A stretch of 64,000 nt of DNA from Planctomycetota bacterium (GCA_003671275.1 QWPB01000184.1:62001-126000), one strand, 5' to 3'. Positions 1-8,999 are shown, numbered from the stretch's first letter. The notes: generated by a model not told the origin, from the letters alone. Numbers and translations are program-made.

Positions 1-595
1 TCACTTCCTTCATCGGAAAGACCGCTGTTTTCAAGTGCTGATCGATGGATCCCAGTGTCGAAGCCCAAGCGCTGCCCGCATCAACCGGTTCGAGCCGTTC
101 CACGCGTCCCAGCAGATCGGCCAGGGCCGACTCATCGAGCTGGGCCTGTTTCACAAGTGGCTGATCCGGACGGGAGGACGTGACCACGGTCACGCTGTCT
201 TGCGGCCCAATCTGACGAAGAATCTCTCCCGCTGTTCGGCGAGCCCGATCGAAGGTCGTCGTAGTCGCCAGCTTGTGCCCCATGCTCAACGAATCGTCAA
301 GCACGACGATGCGGCTGGCCCGGCCCGTCAATCGCAGCATCCCGGCCAGGTTGGTCCCCTTTCCCACCGGTCGGGCAACCGCAAAAACCAGCAGCATCAC
401 TGCCAGTGTTCGCAGGGCCAGCAGAATCCATTGCTCGATCTGTAGCCGCCGCTTGTTGGTCTTGAGCGTGAGCTTCAGGTACTTCATCGGTGCCCAGTCG
501 ACCCGAATGAACCGCTTGCGGTTCAGCAGGTGAATGATGATCGGCGCACTGGCAAGCAGCAGACCGAAGAGCAAACTGGGAACGAGGAAGGACAC
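1..595 (-). CDS. BatA-like membrane protein with von Willebrand A region (3' end outside window)
   Basis: The minus strand is open from a GTG at 595 to the window edge. Residues 1-25 are a hydrophobic segment leading into HLLNRKR, the hallmark of the aerotolerance-regulator N-terminal (BatA) domain, and a second hydrophobic segment follows near residues 55-70. Beyond it, [10 protein letters not shown] matches the metal-binding DxSxS motif of a VWA domain. Planctomycetes commonly encode such proteins beside DUF58 and MoxR, as here, and they are thought to act together in MoxR-dependent maturation at the membrane. GTG is the only plausible start near the conserved N-terminus, and no clear Shine-Dalgarno is present. 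The C-terminal part is not visible. Confidence 0.8.
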
Positions 596-900
596 GTATG
601 GAAGGGGTTAGAGGTGAGTGATCAGCGAGCGGCAGACGTCAGTCGACCCAGAAACTCGAAGCACGAAATTCCAAGCGAACGGCAGACGTAAGTCTGCCGT
701 GAATCGGCGTCTCTCGTCACCGGTCGTCCGTTGAGGAATCACTCTGAAGTCAGAGGATGAACCACGAAGACATGGAGGCGCGGAGGCGGAATCGAGTAAG
801 TTCAACGGCAGTCTCAGTGGCACAGACATTTTTGTCTGTACGGTGACGTGAGCCTCCTGCGGGCCGGTGTACCTCCGTGGTGAATCCTCTGTTTTGAGTT
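596..900. other. Intergenic region made of mosaic inverted repeats, no gene
   Basis: No credible gene is seen here. A 98-codon minus-strand ORF at 608-904 has a composition set by the repeats and no family likeness. The stretch holds a perfect 9-bp inverted repeat with a 4-base loop (679-700, arms ACGGCAGAC), a degenerate copy near 630-645, a second hairpin at 822-839 (arms ACAGACA, T-rich loop) and a short 7-bp repeat array at 654-674. The element beginning near 606 resembles the one beginning near 1848, so the same composite repeat occurs in two neighbouring gaps. Confidence 0.6.
654..674. repeat. Short heptamer array (three 7-bp units)
   Basis: Three consecutive 7-bp units are readable: ACTCGAA, GCACGAA and ATTCCAA. 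The same units, in another order, make up the larger inverted arrays at 1878-1956. It follows a stretch (GGTTAGAGG then GAGTGA) that also precedes the second array. Confidence 0.55.
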
Positions 901-1836
901 TCATGCCCCTCCCTCCTCAGCGCGGCCCAGACCGGTCATCCGCCCGCGATGGCGTGTCGGCCCCGAAAGCTGCCTGGCATGGAGGAAATGGCTCAACCGG
1001 ATGCCGAGATTCTCATCCGTCAGCACTTGCAGGTAGTCAATCCCACAGTATTGGCACCGCGTCCGGACCTCGCTGATGAACCCTTCCATCGCGGCCTGAT
1101 ATGCTTCGCGGAAGGCCCACGGCTCGGCAAACAGCTCCTCGGTCCCCTCGATATCCTTGAAGATCACCGAGTCCTTGAACGGCATTTCGATCTCGTCTCG
1201 ATGCAGAACGTGCAGGATTAGAATCTCGTGACCCGAGTGCTGGAGTTTGCCCAACGCATCATACAACCGGTCCAGCGGAGTCAGCAGATCGGACAGCAGT
1301 ACCATCATTCCGCGACGGGGGTACTTGTCGGCCAGCATCTTCACGACCGCTCCGAGGTCGGTTTCGCCCGTACATTTTGTTTTTCCCAGCATGTCATCCA
1401 GCCGCATCAATTGCGACGAGGCACTCGACTGCGGGAGTTCTTGCGAGACCTTCGTACTGATCGTGGCCAGTCCTACCGAGTCACGTTGCTGAATCAGCGC
1501 GCCAGCCATGGAACAGGCAATCGTCGACGCAACATCAAACTTGCTGCGCGGTTGGCCATAGGTCATCGACGCACTGGCATCGACAACAAAAAACGCCCGC
1601 AGGTTCGACTCTTCTTCGTACCGCTTGATGTAGAACCGGTCGCTGCGGCCAAACACTTTCCAGTCGATGTTCTTGAGGTCATCGCCCGGAGTGTACGACC
1701 GGTAGTCGGCGAACTCAGGCGAAAGTCCATGCAGCGGAGACCGATGCAGTCCGGAGATTGACCCCTCCATCGGCTGACGGGCTTTGACGCCAATCGCCGA
1801 GAGTCGCGAGAGCAGTTCGGGGTCGATGTAGGACAT
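901..1836 (-). CDS. DUF58 domain protein
   Basis: A 311-residue protein of the DUF58 family, soluble proteins with a VWA-like fold found beside MoxR ATPases. The family signature is clear at residues 45-75 (RSYTPGDDLKNIDWK, then FYIKRYEEE). A DxSxS metal-site motif follows at D86-S90 (DASAS). There is no signal peptide or membrane segment. It lies between the BatA-like gene and the MoxR gene on one strand, the usual planctomycete arrangement. It probably works as a partner or substrate adaptor of the MoxR ATPase, but the molecular role of DUF58 is not established. The ATG at 1836 opens directly into the conserved N-terminus. Confidence 0.9.
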   Translation of the reverse strand: MSYIDPELLSRLSAIGVKARQPMEGSISGLHRSPLHGLSPEFADYRSYTPGDDLKNIDWKVFGRSDRFYIKRYEEESNLRAFFVVDASASMTYGQPRSKFDVASTIACSMAGALIQQRDSVGLATISTKVSQELPQSSASSQLMRLDDMLGKTKCTGETDLGAVVKMLADKYPRRGMMVLLSDLLTPLDRLYDALGKLQHSGHEILILHVLHRDEIEMPFKDSVIFKDIEGTEELFAEPWAFREAYQAAMEGFISEVRTRCQYCGIDYLQVLTDENLGIRLSHFLHARQLSGPTRHRGRMTGLGRAEEGGA

Positions 1837-1877
1837 GAGGGGGACGAGAGGTTAGAGGCGAGTGACGAGAGATGGAA

Positions 1878-1956
1878 ACTCGAAATCCGAAGCACCAAAT
1901 TCGAACATGCGAAGAACAGTCGGCTGGTTTCGAATTTCGGATTTCGTGCTTCGAGT
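1878..1956. repeat. Facing heptamer arrays forming a long hairpin
   Basis: On the plus strand 1878-1905 reads as four 7-bp units: ACTCGAA, ATCCGAA, GCACCAA, ATTCGAA. On the minus strand 1956-1929 reads as ACTCGAA, GCACGAA, ATCCGAA, ATTCGAA. The outer and inner units pair perfectly while the two middle units have exchanged places, so the arms are modular rather than simple copies. The spacer is 23 bases. The array sits between the MoxR and DUF58 genes. Confidence 0.75.
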
Positions 1957-1960
1957 TTTC

Positions 1961-3007
1961 CTACTTCAGGGCCCTCTGAACCTGCGGGTCGCTCGTCGTC
2001 GGTGACGCATGCACCGGCATGCTGTCGACGAGTTTGCGGATCACCGTGTCGGGCGATTGGCCTTCCGCCTCGGCGTTGTAGCTGAGGACGATACGGTGGC
2101 GGAGGACGGGGACGGCGGCGGCCTTGAGGTCTTCAACGGTGACTTCGGGGCGGCCGTAGAGGGCAGCGCGGGCCTTGGCGGCCAAGATCATCGATTGGCC
2201 CCCGCGGGGACCGACGCCCCACAGTACCCAGTTGCGGACAAACTCGGGAGACTCCGGATCGTCCTTCCGCGTCGCTCGCACAATGTTCATTGTGTAGTCG
2301 ACCAGCAGGTCGCTGATCGGCACCCGGCGGATCAAGTTCTGCAACTCGATCACCTCTTCCCCGCTGAGGACCGGCGTCGGGTCGCTGGGCGGCGCACCGG
2401 TCATGGCGCGGTAAATCTTGCGCTCTTCGTCCTTAGTAGGGTAGCCGACGATGACCTTCATAATGAAGCGGTCCAACTGGGCTTCGGGCAAGGGGTAGGT
2501 GCCTTCCTGCTCGATCGGGTTCTGCGTGGCGAGGACGAAGAACGGGCTGGGCAGCTTGTAGTGGTGATTGCCCGCAGAGATCTGGCGTTCCTGCATCCCT
2601 TGCAGCAAGGCGGCCTGGGTCTTGGGCGGGGTGCGGTTGATTTCGTCCGCGAGCAGGATGTTGGCAAAGATTGGCCCGTGGACGAACTTGAATTCGCGTG
2701 TGCCGGTCTGCCGGTCCTCGTGCAGCACTTCGGTCCCGGTGATGTCGGCGGGCATCAGATCGGGAGTGAACTGGATGCGTCCGAAGTTGAGGGACAGGCT
2801 CCGCGCCACGGTTTGCACCAGCAGCGTCTTCGCCAGCCCCGGCACCCCTTCGAGAATGCAGTGCCCCCCCGCGAAGATCGCGATCAGCAACTGCTCCACA
2901 ACCTCTTCCTGACCGATCACGACGGTCCGAATCTGTTCGCGGATGCGTTCCTGGGCACTCTTGAGCTTGGCGAGGGCCGCGAGGTCCGGTGGTGTTTCTT
3001 GGGTCAT
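1961..3007 (-). CDS. MoxR family AAA+ ATPase
   Basis: A 348-residue AAA+ ATPase of the MoxR branch. Walker A is GVPGLAKT at residues 54-61, Walker B is LLADEINR at 118-125, and the sensor-1 stretch LATQNPIEQEGTYPLPEAQ is the characteristic MoxR sequence. Length is normal for the family. MoxR ATPases act as chaperone-like factors, often with VWA proteins, and the DUF58 and BatA-like genes downstream on the same strand fit that. The start ATG at 3007 gives a typical short N-terminus before the helical lid. About 100 bases of heptamer repeats separate it from the gene upstream. Confidence 0.93.
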   Translation of the reverse strand: MTQETPPDLAALAKLKSAQERIREQIRTVVIGQEEVVEQLLIAIFAGGHCILEGVPGLAKTLLVQTVARSLSLNFGRIQFTPDLMPADITGTEVLHEDRQTGTREFKFVHGPIFANILLADEINRTPPKTQAALLQGMQERQISAGNHHYKLPSPFFVLATQNPIEQEGTYPLPEAQLDRFIMKVIVGYPTKDEERKIYRAMTGAPPSDPTPVLSGEEVIELQNLIRRVPISDLLVDYTMNIVRATRKDDPESPEFVRNWVLWGVGPRGGQSMILAAKARAALYGRPEVTVEDLKAAAVPVLRHRIVLSYNAEAEGQSPDTVIRKLVDSMPVHASPTTSDPQVQRALK

Positions 3008-3042
3008 CGGAAGGTCTCAGGTGTCGATCAGTGAATGATGTG

Positions 3043-3097
3043 AAGTGGCAAGTATCAAAGGACAAGTGCCAAACGATCTGCTTGTCACTTGCCACTT
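3043..3097. repeat. Facing heptamer arrays between MoxR and cyclase-fold genes
   Basis: From 3043 to 3077 the plus strand reads as 7-bp units: AAGTGGC, AAGTATC, AAAGGAC, AAGTGCC, AAACGAT. From 3097 backwards the minus strand reads AAGTGGC, AAGTGAC, AAGCAGA. The facing AAGTGGC-AAGT arms can pair as a 12-bp stem. Unit length equals that of the arrays at 1878-1956 although the unit sequence differs. Confidence 0.65.
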
Positions 3098-3105
3098 TCG
3101 CTTCT

Positions 3106-4176
3106 CTACCGCTGGTAGATCGGCAGGTACTTGTACGGCAGTTGCAGCAGCGTACACGCCAGGCTGGTTCCGAAGACCGGACCGACCTCACCGGTCCACG
3201 AGCCCTCCCCTGATTGCTGCTTGATCAGGTTGTCGCGAGCCTTCGGGAAGTATGCATCCCACCGCTCATCCCCCGCCTGGTAGAACGCCTGCGATGCGTA
3301 CAGGTGCAGGTAGAAGTAGTGCCCGCTCCGGAACTCGTTGTTCGTGCTCTTGAACTGTTCGAGAACGTAGTTCATGCACGATTCGGCCAGCGGAGATTCG
3401 TACTCCCCTGCCGAGTAGAGACAGCAGACCGCCGCAGCCGTGATCGGCAGCCGCGTCCCACCGCCGGAACCGTACGAGTAGCAAATCCCGCCTTCGGGGG
3501 TCTTGCACAGTTCGAGGTAGCGGATCGCCTGTTCGGTGGTGGCCTTGGGAATGGTGAACCCGGCGTTGTGGGCGGCCCGCAGTCCCTGCATCTGGGTCAC
3601 CGTCACGCTGCCCTCATCACCACCGCCCGGGTAGTAGGTCCAGCCGCCGAGGTTGCTTTGGCCTTTCGCGGTGAGCTGGATGGCGTTCTTGATGACCCCT
3701 TCCATCTTCTTGCGGACCTCGGGGCGCGTCTCCATGCCGTACGCACTGGCCAGAAACATCAGCCCGAACCCGTGCCCGTACATGGGGTGGCCCTGCTCTT
3801 CGCCCTCCGCAATCAGGCCGGTCGGCTGGGCGCGACTCACGATGTATGAGGTGGCCTTCCGCACGGAGTCCGCATAGGCCCCCCGCGTCGATGTGCTGCC
3901 ATTCGCCAGGAACGCCATCCCCGCCAATGCCGCCATTGCCACGGGATAAGTGTCCGCATCCGGGTGCCCGTGCCAGCTGCCGTCGGAGGCTTGGGCCTTG
4001 GCCAGAAAATCGAGGCCCTTCTTGACCGCGACGACCGTCTCTTTAGTGATGTGCTTTGGGAGCAGATCATCGGCCCGCAACAACCCTGCCACACCGCCCA
4101 CCAGCGCAGCTGACAGCCCCGCAAGCAGGCGGCGGCGGCTCATTTCTGGATGCTGGAGCATGACAGGGGAATCCAT
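3106..4176 (-). CDS. Tat-signal terpenoid-cyclase-fold (prenyltransferase/squalene oxidase repeat) protein
   Basis: About 356 residues. A twin-arginine signal (MSRRRLLAGLSAALVGG) is followed by alpha-alpha barrel repeats of the squalene cyclase/prenyltransferase fold, visible as recurring Gly-Trp/Gly-Tyr motifs such as GSWHGHP, LGGWTYYP, GGICYSYG and GSWTGE. The catalytic DxDD motif of true squalene-hopene cyclases is not seen, so an enzymatic role is doubtful; planctomycetes encode many such exported proteins of unknown function. The open frame runs up to 4353, but the extra N-terminus overlaps the neighbouring gene and is non-conserved in character. Starts at 4176, 4161 or 4143 all keep the Tat signal, and none has a good Shine-Dalgarno. 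Confidence 0.75.
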   Translation of the reverse strand: MDSPVMLQHPEMSRRRLLAGLSAALVGGVAGLLRADDLLPKHITKETVVAVKKGLDFLAKAQASDGSWHGHPDADTYPVAMAALAGMAFLANGSTSTRGAYADSVRKATSYIVSRAQPTGLIAEGEEQGHPMYGHGFGLMFLASAYGMETRPEVRKKMEGVIKNAIQLTAKGQSNLGGWTYYPGGGDEGSVTVTQMQGLRAAHNAGFTIPKATTEQAIRYLELCKTPEGGICYSYGSGGGTRLPITAAAVCCLYSAGEYESPLAESCMNYVLEQFKSTNNEFRSGHYFYLHLYASQAFYQAGDERWDAYFPKARDNLIKQQSGEGSWTGEVGPVFGTSLACTLLQLPYKYLPIYQR

Positions 4177-4231
4177 GACAGGCGGATCAGGACGACCGGA
4201 AGATTGACCATCGGGGATGACCAGACAGGCA

Positions 4232-5062
4232 CTATGGCTGAACTTCGAACTCGACATCGATGGCCGCCGAAACGGAGATCTCCTGGAGACTGGAACTGGT
4301 ATAGAGTTCCGCCTCCTTCTCCGAGTTGGGGGGCATGAAGCCATAGACCACATTGACCTGTTGCTGCGGCTGTGGCGTGCTGGGTGATTCCGTTATCGCC
4401 CGGACTTTGCCGAGCTTCAGTCCGGACAAGGTCGCCAGACGCTCGCCCTGCCTTTGGGCGTTCTTCATGGCTTCTTCGAATGCTTTTTGTCGGGCACTTT
4501 CCACGTCAGAGAGCCGGAACCGGGCCATTGCCGATCCCGACGTATTGTACCCGCCAGTGTAGGGGTTGTATGTCGGGGAGTCCTTCGCCCCGAGCGTGAC
4601 GCCCGCGTCTTTACCGGCATCCACAATCTTCACCAGCATCTCAATGATCTGCTCATTGGTCAGCGCGTCGATGCCATCAATCCGAATCGACAACGGCTCG
4701 GCCACATTCAGTGGACGCGAAGCAGACACCGTGGCAGGCATGCCACGCTGCATGGCCTGAATGGCGGCCTGGTCCATCTGGGCGGTGATGTCGATTCGCC
4801 CGGCCTGGATCTTCAGGCTGGGAATTTGCAGGGCCTCGATCGCTTCAACAGCTCGCTGCCGGTTGCTGCGATACTTGGTGATAGCATCGCCGGCCAGTTC
4901 GGCATTGCCGCTGACGTGCCCTTCCAGCTCAAGGACATCAGGCCGCATTTTCACAACTCCGGTCGCCTTGACCGCGATTCCCGATCGGCCCTGGGCCTGG
5001 GCTGCGGCAGACCAGGCCCACATCGAAAAAGCAATCACCAGTGTGCGTGCCCATCTGTCCAT
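4232..5062 (-). CDS. SIMPL (DUF541) domain secreted protein
   Basis: A 276-residue protein with a signal peptide (MDRWARTLVIAFSMWAW, cleavage near AQAQG) followed by a SIMPL/DUF541 domain. The domain opening, VKATGVVKMRPDVLELEGHV, resembles the family start with its A-x-G-x-V and P-D motifs. SIMPL proteins are periplasmic or outer-membrane-associated and functionally poorly understood. An upstream in-frame ATG at 5149 overlaps the stop of the preceding gene as ATGA and would add 29 residues. I prefer 5062 because it places the signal peptide at the N-terminus and has an AGGA about ten bases upstream. Confidence 0.75.
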   Translation of the reverse strand: MDRWARTLVIAFSMWAWSAAAQAQGRSGIAVKATGVVKMRPDVLELEGHVSGNAELAGDAITKYRSNRQRAVEAIEALQIPSLKIQAGRIDITAQMDQAAIQAMQRGMPATVSASRPLNVAEPLSIRIDGIDALTNEQIIEMLVKIVDAGKDAGVTLGAKDSPTYNPYTGGYNTSGSAMARFRLSDVESARQKAFEEAMKNAQRQGERLATLSGLKLGKVRAITESPSTPQPQQQVNVVYGFMPPNSEKEAELYTSSSLQEISVSAAIDVEFEVQP

Positions 5063-5145
5063 CGGAGACCAATCCTGGAAAGGAAATCGTTCGGTGGGAA
5101 CCCCCGAACCCCTGCGGTAGCTGAAAGATCCAGCAGTCGAGTGGC

Positions 5146-7254
5146 TCATGGCTGGCCCTCGGATGCGGAAGTTGACGTATCCGGCAACACCGAGGTGGAC
5201 GCTGCCGCCCCGAGAGCCAGGGAATACCCGGTGACCGCATGATCAGAAATCGTGACCAGATGGTCTCCGATCAGTTGCATTGAAATCCCCGCCACATCGG
5301 TCTCGTCCGTACGAACAATCCGCACGATGCGACCGTCGTTCTTGTCGATCTCAAACAGTCCGCGACGGGTTGCCACGAATGCCGTCTTGGGCCCCGAGGC
5401 GATACTCAACCCCCCGCCAGCAATCGGCAGCTTGACCGACCACACCAGTTTTCCATCAACGCGGCTATGAGCCGACAGCTCGGAATTCATCAGGTAGATG
5501 AAGCGATCATCCACATCAACGATCATCGCCGAGGAGACCGTAGGACGCTTCCAGAGTACGTTTTGCGACTGAATATCCACGCAGTACAGTTCCGTCCGGC
5601 CCACCTCTTTGAACAGCAACAGTCCATCCCGCACCAGCATGCGGCCTCGCGTGTGCAGTTGAGTCTCTTCCGAGGGCGCCGCGTTATAGTAGTAGTTTTG
5701 CTGATTTGTCGTAGTGGGCTGTTCGTAGAGGCGGAACTGGCCGTCGATCTTTTTCTCACCGGGAGAGATCTGCAGGATCGAGCCCGAGTTCGTCATCAGA
5801 CAGAGCTGACGTCCGATTTCACCGTACTCTGGAACGGGGAAGACCTGCCCGCCGGAGTAGGGGTTCTGCTTCCCGGTGATCGTGCCCAAGGGCATCGTCC
5901 ATTCCGACTTTCCAGTGCTCAGATTCAGAAAGTTCAATGTCATGTTGGCCTGCTGCTGCTGATGCGAAACGATCAGCCCGCCGCCATTCCACGGATAGAC
6001 CCGCCCGATGTAACTCAGTTGCCCGTTCTGGTCTCCACCACTGGCCCAGCCCTTGGCCCCGGACTGTGCATTCCAGGTCGACAGCATGACCGCTGGCTGC
6101 CAGTAATTGAGCCGATCCAGCGGCACCATGGTTGCGAATACCTGTTCTCCGATGACTTGAATGTCGTAGCGTGACAAGTCAACCCGGCCCTGCTGCATCT
6201 CATTGAAATGCGGATGGATCTTTTCAAACGGCTCGGTACGCCACAGCAGTTTTCCGGACTGCACATCGACTGCGAAGATAATCCCCAGCCAATTCACGAA
6301 AACCCGCTGGCCATCATTGGCGTGGTTCGGAACCATCGTTTCGAAACCGGATCGGTAATAGTAGTTCTGAGAAACCGCTGCCTTCAGCGCGCTCCGTCCC
6401 TTGGCGGAGTTGAAAGAGACCTCCCAGGATTTCTTGAGATTCTCCTGGCCCAGCTTCAACTCGGTGGAGGCTCCACCCACATTCTCCGTTCCCATTCGGA
6501 CGGAGCCGCCGAGTAACCCTGTGACATACTCCACCGCACTCCACTCACGACCGGCCACTTTTACCTGGGCTTGGGCATGTCGCTGCTTGAGCTGCCCCAA
6601 CAGCTGCTGGGCTTCCAGAGCCCGTCCAGCCCCCACATAAGCCGAGGCACTCTTTACAAGCAGCTGCGGTACCGACAGATCCGTATCCGTGTGATAATCG
6701 ACGATCGACTTCCAACGATTTGCCGCTTCGATGAATTGCCCTTTCTCAAAGGCCACATCACCCAGCAAATTCGCCACATCATCCCCGTACGAGGTAATGA
6801 AGTACTGGTCGTAGATCAGTTCGGCGTTCTTGAACGCCTCTGCGGGATTGGAGGCCAGCTGGCCTTGCATCTGGGTATAGAGTTGCTTCGCCTTGGGCTC
6901 GTAGAACAATCGGAATGCTTGGCGTCCTTCGGCGTTTACGTCCACCAGCATGCGCCACAGCTTGACGCGGCTGGGAACCATGAACCCATTACCCATGGGG
7001 AGCATTCCCACTCGCTTCTCTGCGGGAAGGTTCTCGAGAACACGAAACGCTTTCTGCCAGTCGCCACGTTCCCCATGGCGTTCAAAATCAATGACCGCGT
7101 TCTGCACGGCTTCATCCACGGTCAGCAAACCGCCCGGCTGCGTTTGGGCATTGGCATCCACGGGGATGCCGTTAACGATCTGGATGAACTGCGAGTGGGC
7201 GAAAGCACTGAAACCAAAAATAGTTACGAACACTGTTAAAACACAGCGAACCAT
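5146..7254 (-). CDS. Secreted PQQ-like beta-propeller protein
   Basis: About 702 residues with a signal peptide (MVRCVLTVFVTIFGFSAFA). The first third is helical and TPR-like (residues about 60-260, e.g. LLGDVAFEKGQFIEAANRW). The rest is a beta propeller of PQQ/BamB-type blades with recurring patterns such as VFVNWLGIIFAVDVQSGKLLWR and YCVDIQSQNVLWKRP. No catalytic residues of a quinoprotein dehydrogenase are evident, so a scaffold or binding role is more likely than PQQ enzymology. The open frame extends to 7299, but the start at 7254 puts the signal peptide at the N-terminus. It is followed by the SIMPL gene, probably in one transcript. Confidence 0.8.
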   Translation of the reverse strand: MVRCVLTVFVTIFGFSAFAHSQFIQIVNGIPVDANAQTQPGGLLTVDEAVQNAVIDFERHGERGDWQKAFRVLENLPAEKRVGMLPMGNGFMVPSRVKLWRMLVDVNAEGRQAFRLFYEPKAKQLYTQMQGQLASNPAEAFKNAELIYDQYFITSYGDDVANLLGDVAFEKGQFIEAANRWKSIVDYHTDTDLSVPQLLVKSASAYVGAGRALEAQQLLGQLKQRHAQAQVKVAGREWSAVEYVTGLLGGSVRMGTENVGGASTELKLGQENLKKSWEVSFNSAKGRSALKAAVSQNYYYRSGFETMVPNHANDGQRVFVNWLGIIFAVDVQSGKLLWRTEPFEKIHPHFNEMQQGRVDLSRYDIQVIGEQVFATMVPLDRLNYWQPAVMLSTWNAQSGAKGWASGGDQNGQLSYIGRVYPWNGGGLIVSHQQQQANMTLNFLNLSTGKSEWTMPLGTITGKQNPYSGGQVFPVPEYGEIGRQLCLMTNSGSILQISPGEKKIDGQFRLYEQPTTTNQQNYYYNAAPSEETQLHTRGRMLVRDGLLLFKEVGRTELYCVDIQSQNVLWKRPTVSSAMIVDVDDRFIYLMNSELSAHSRVDGKLVWSVKLPIAGGGLSIASGPKTAFVATRRGLFEIDKNDGRIVRIVRTDETDVAGISMQLIGDHLVTISDHAVTGYSLALGAAASTSVLPDTSTSASEGQP

Positions 7255-7542
7255 CCATCCGGGTGCAGGAATTCCCTTCAACGCAAACCTCCCGCACAAA
7301 ACACAGCCTCACGGAGGCAACCGCCCAGAGAATGGACGTTGGAATTGTCGCCGACGATGACAAAAATCCGGTCAGAAAACCCAGATTTCCCAAAATGATT
7401 CTGCCAAGGGCCGAGACAGATCGCAACCCCCTGAGACTTTGGACTCCCCCCCAGGGGACCGCGTTGAACCCCTTTCACTTCTGCGGTATGTTGCCGTCTT
7501 CACCGTCTCTGCACGGTCCAGCACATCATTGAGGACTCCGCC

Positions 7543-8355
7543 ATGGGGCTTTTCGAAGGCAAAAAGGGCGTCATCTTCGGGATCGCCAACGATCATTCGA
7601 TCGCTTGGGCGATCACCCAGCAGCTTGCCAAAGAGGGTGCTGTCATGGGCTTTACGCACATGCCGGACAAAGATCCCGCACGCCCCAAGAACGAAAACAA
7701 GGTCCGGAAACTCGTTGAGCCGATTGGGGCCAAGTTCGTCGTCCCCTGCGACGTGCAGAGCGATGCCGACCTCGACAGAACCTTTGAAACCGTCAAGAAC
7801 GAACTCGGCAACATTGACTTCATGTTGCACGCCATCGCGTTTGCGCCTCCCGCCGATCTGACAGGACCGGTTTACAACGTCAGCCGTGATGGCTTCCGGG
7901 TCTCCATGGATATTAGCGCATACAGTCTGATTGCCATGACGGGTCGGGCCAAGCCGCTGATGAATCCCGGTGGCAGCATCCTGACGCTGTCCTACCTGGG
8001 CGGCGAGATTGTGATCCCCGGTTACAACCTGATGGGGTTGTGCAAGGCGGCCCTGGAAAGCGCCGTCACCTATCTCGCCAGCGAAACCGGACCATCTGGA
8101 ATCCGCGTGAATGCCCTATCGGCGGGGCCGGTGCGGACGATCAGCGCCAGCGGCGTTGGCGATTTCAAGAAGATGTTGACCCTGTACGAAACCTTCTCAC
8201 CCCTCCGTCGTAATATCACGGAAGAGGAAGTCGGCAAGGTCGGAATGTTCCTGCTCAGTGATCTGTCGAGCGGCGTGACGGGGGAAACCCTGCACGTGGA
8301 CTGCGGCTATCACGTCATGGGAGGCCCGCCCCTCGACGCAATCAAGGCTGAATAG
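7543..8355 (+). CDS. fabI: Enoyl-[acyl-carrier-protein] reductase (NADH)
   Basis: A 270-residue FabI, the last enzyme of the fatty-acid elongation cycle, reducing trans-2-enoyl-ACP. The N-terminal [19 protein letters not shown] is the classical FabI nucleotide-binding motif. The catalytic region shows the Tyr and Lys of Y-x6-K in [16 protein letters not shown], and [17 protein letters not shown] is the substrate-loop signature. Length is normal. It is divergent from the PQQ-propeller gene across a 288-base gap that presumably holds both promoters. The ATG at 7543 starts right at the conserved N-terminus. Confidence 0.95.
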   Translation: MGLFEGKKGVIFGIANDHSIAWAITQQLAKEGAVMGFTHMPDKDPARPKNENKVRKLVEPIGAKFVVPCDVQSDADLDRTFETVKNELGNIDFMLHAIAFAPPADLTGPVYNVSRDGFRVSMDISAYSLIAMTGRAKPLMNPGGSILTLSYLGGEIVIPGYNLMGLCKAALESAVTYLASETGPSGIRVNALSAGPVRTISASGVGDFKKMLTLYETFSPLRRNITEEEVGKVGMFLLSDLSSGVTGETLHVDCGYHVMGGPPLDAIKAE

Positions 8356-8458
8356 TCGGCTTGTGGTGTTGCGATGGCTCACGGCCATTCGCGTCGACTG
8401 CATCGCACTGGCCCCGAGCCAGCGGCCCTCAGCCTCATTGCCTCTACAGGAGTTCGCC

Positions 8459-8884
8459 ATGCCCCCCAAGCTGGTCCGGGTTGGGATCTCGGTCGTGGAA
8501 CACAACGACCACTATCTCGTAGGAGTCCGGGGACCATCCGGCCCCCTCGCGGGCTACGATGAATTCCCCGGCGGAAAGTGCCTGGTCAACGAAACACCGG
8601 TGGCCTGTGCCGTACGGGAATGCATGGAAGAAACCGGGCTGCTCGTGCGGATTCTGCAACCGCTCTACCACCGCCGGTTCGATTATACCCACGCCACTGT
8701 GGACCTGAGCTTTTACCTCTGCGCCATCGAGAACCCTGAAGGAGACCTCACTCCGACAGCTCCATTCCGATGGGTCGACCTGCGCGAACTGTGTTCGTTG
8801 CGATTCCCGGATGCCAATCAGGAAGTCGTCTCACTCCTGTGGGATCGGGCTCAGAAGCGGGAAGAAGAACGGCACTGGACCTGA
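8459..8884 (+). CDS. Nudix hydrolase
   Basis: A 141-residue single-domain Nudix protein. The Nudix box (G-x5-E-x7-RE-x2-EE-x-G) is complete, from GKCLVNE to RECMEETGL, so a Mg-dependent pyrophosphohydrolase activity is expected; substrate cannot be assigned, though MutT-like nucleotide clean-up is possible. The frame is open from 8363, but a clear AGGAG at 8448-8452, six bases before the ATG at 8459, fixes the start. It follows fabI on the same strand by about 100 bases and is closed by a hairpin terminator. Confidence 0.85.
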   Translation: MPPKLVRVGISVVEHNDHYLVGVRGPSGPLAGYDEFPGGKCLVNETPVACAVRECMEETGLLVRILQPLYHRRFDYTHATVDLSFYLCAIENPEGDLTPTAPFRWVDLRELCSLRFPDANQEVVSLLWDRAQKREEERHWT

Positions 8885-8908
8885 TCCCGACGCGCTCCTC
8901 AACTGTTC

Positions 8909-8936
8909 AAGGGCAGCCCACGGGCGGCCCTTTTTC
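8909..8936 (+). terminator. Rho-independent terminator after the Nudix gene
   Basis: A stem with arms AAGGGC and GCCCTT (8909-8914 and 8927-8932) is followed by a run of T, 25 bases after the stop codon. Confidence 0.75.
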
Positions 8937-8954
8937 TTGACAGCTGCTCTTCCA

Positions 8955-8989
8955 TGAAAAAACGGCTGCGGAGGGGATCCGCAGCCGTT
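8955..8989 (-). terminator. Terminator for the minus-strand gene at 9146
   Basis: A 12-bp perfect stem (8961-8972 with 8978-8989, arms AACGGCTGCGGA) is followed on the minus strand by a run of six T. It faces the terminator of the Nudix gene and probably ends the convergent transcript from 9146, although about 155 bases separate it from that stop codon. Confidence 0.6.
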
Positions 8990-8999
8990 TCGCAGAGAA

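Noticed and set aside
608-904. 98-codon minus-strand ORF
   Set aside because: Its sequence is built from the intergenic repeats (palindromes and heptamers), it overlaps the start of the DUF58 stop region, and it has no domain or ribosome site.
2009-3034. 341-codon plus-strand ORF
   Set aside because: Exactly antisense to the MoxR gene, which has full motifs. The long frame is a consequence of GC-rich codon use.
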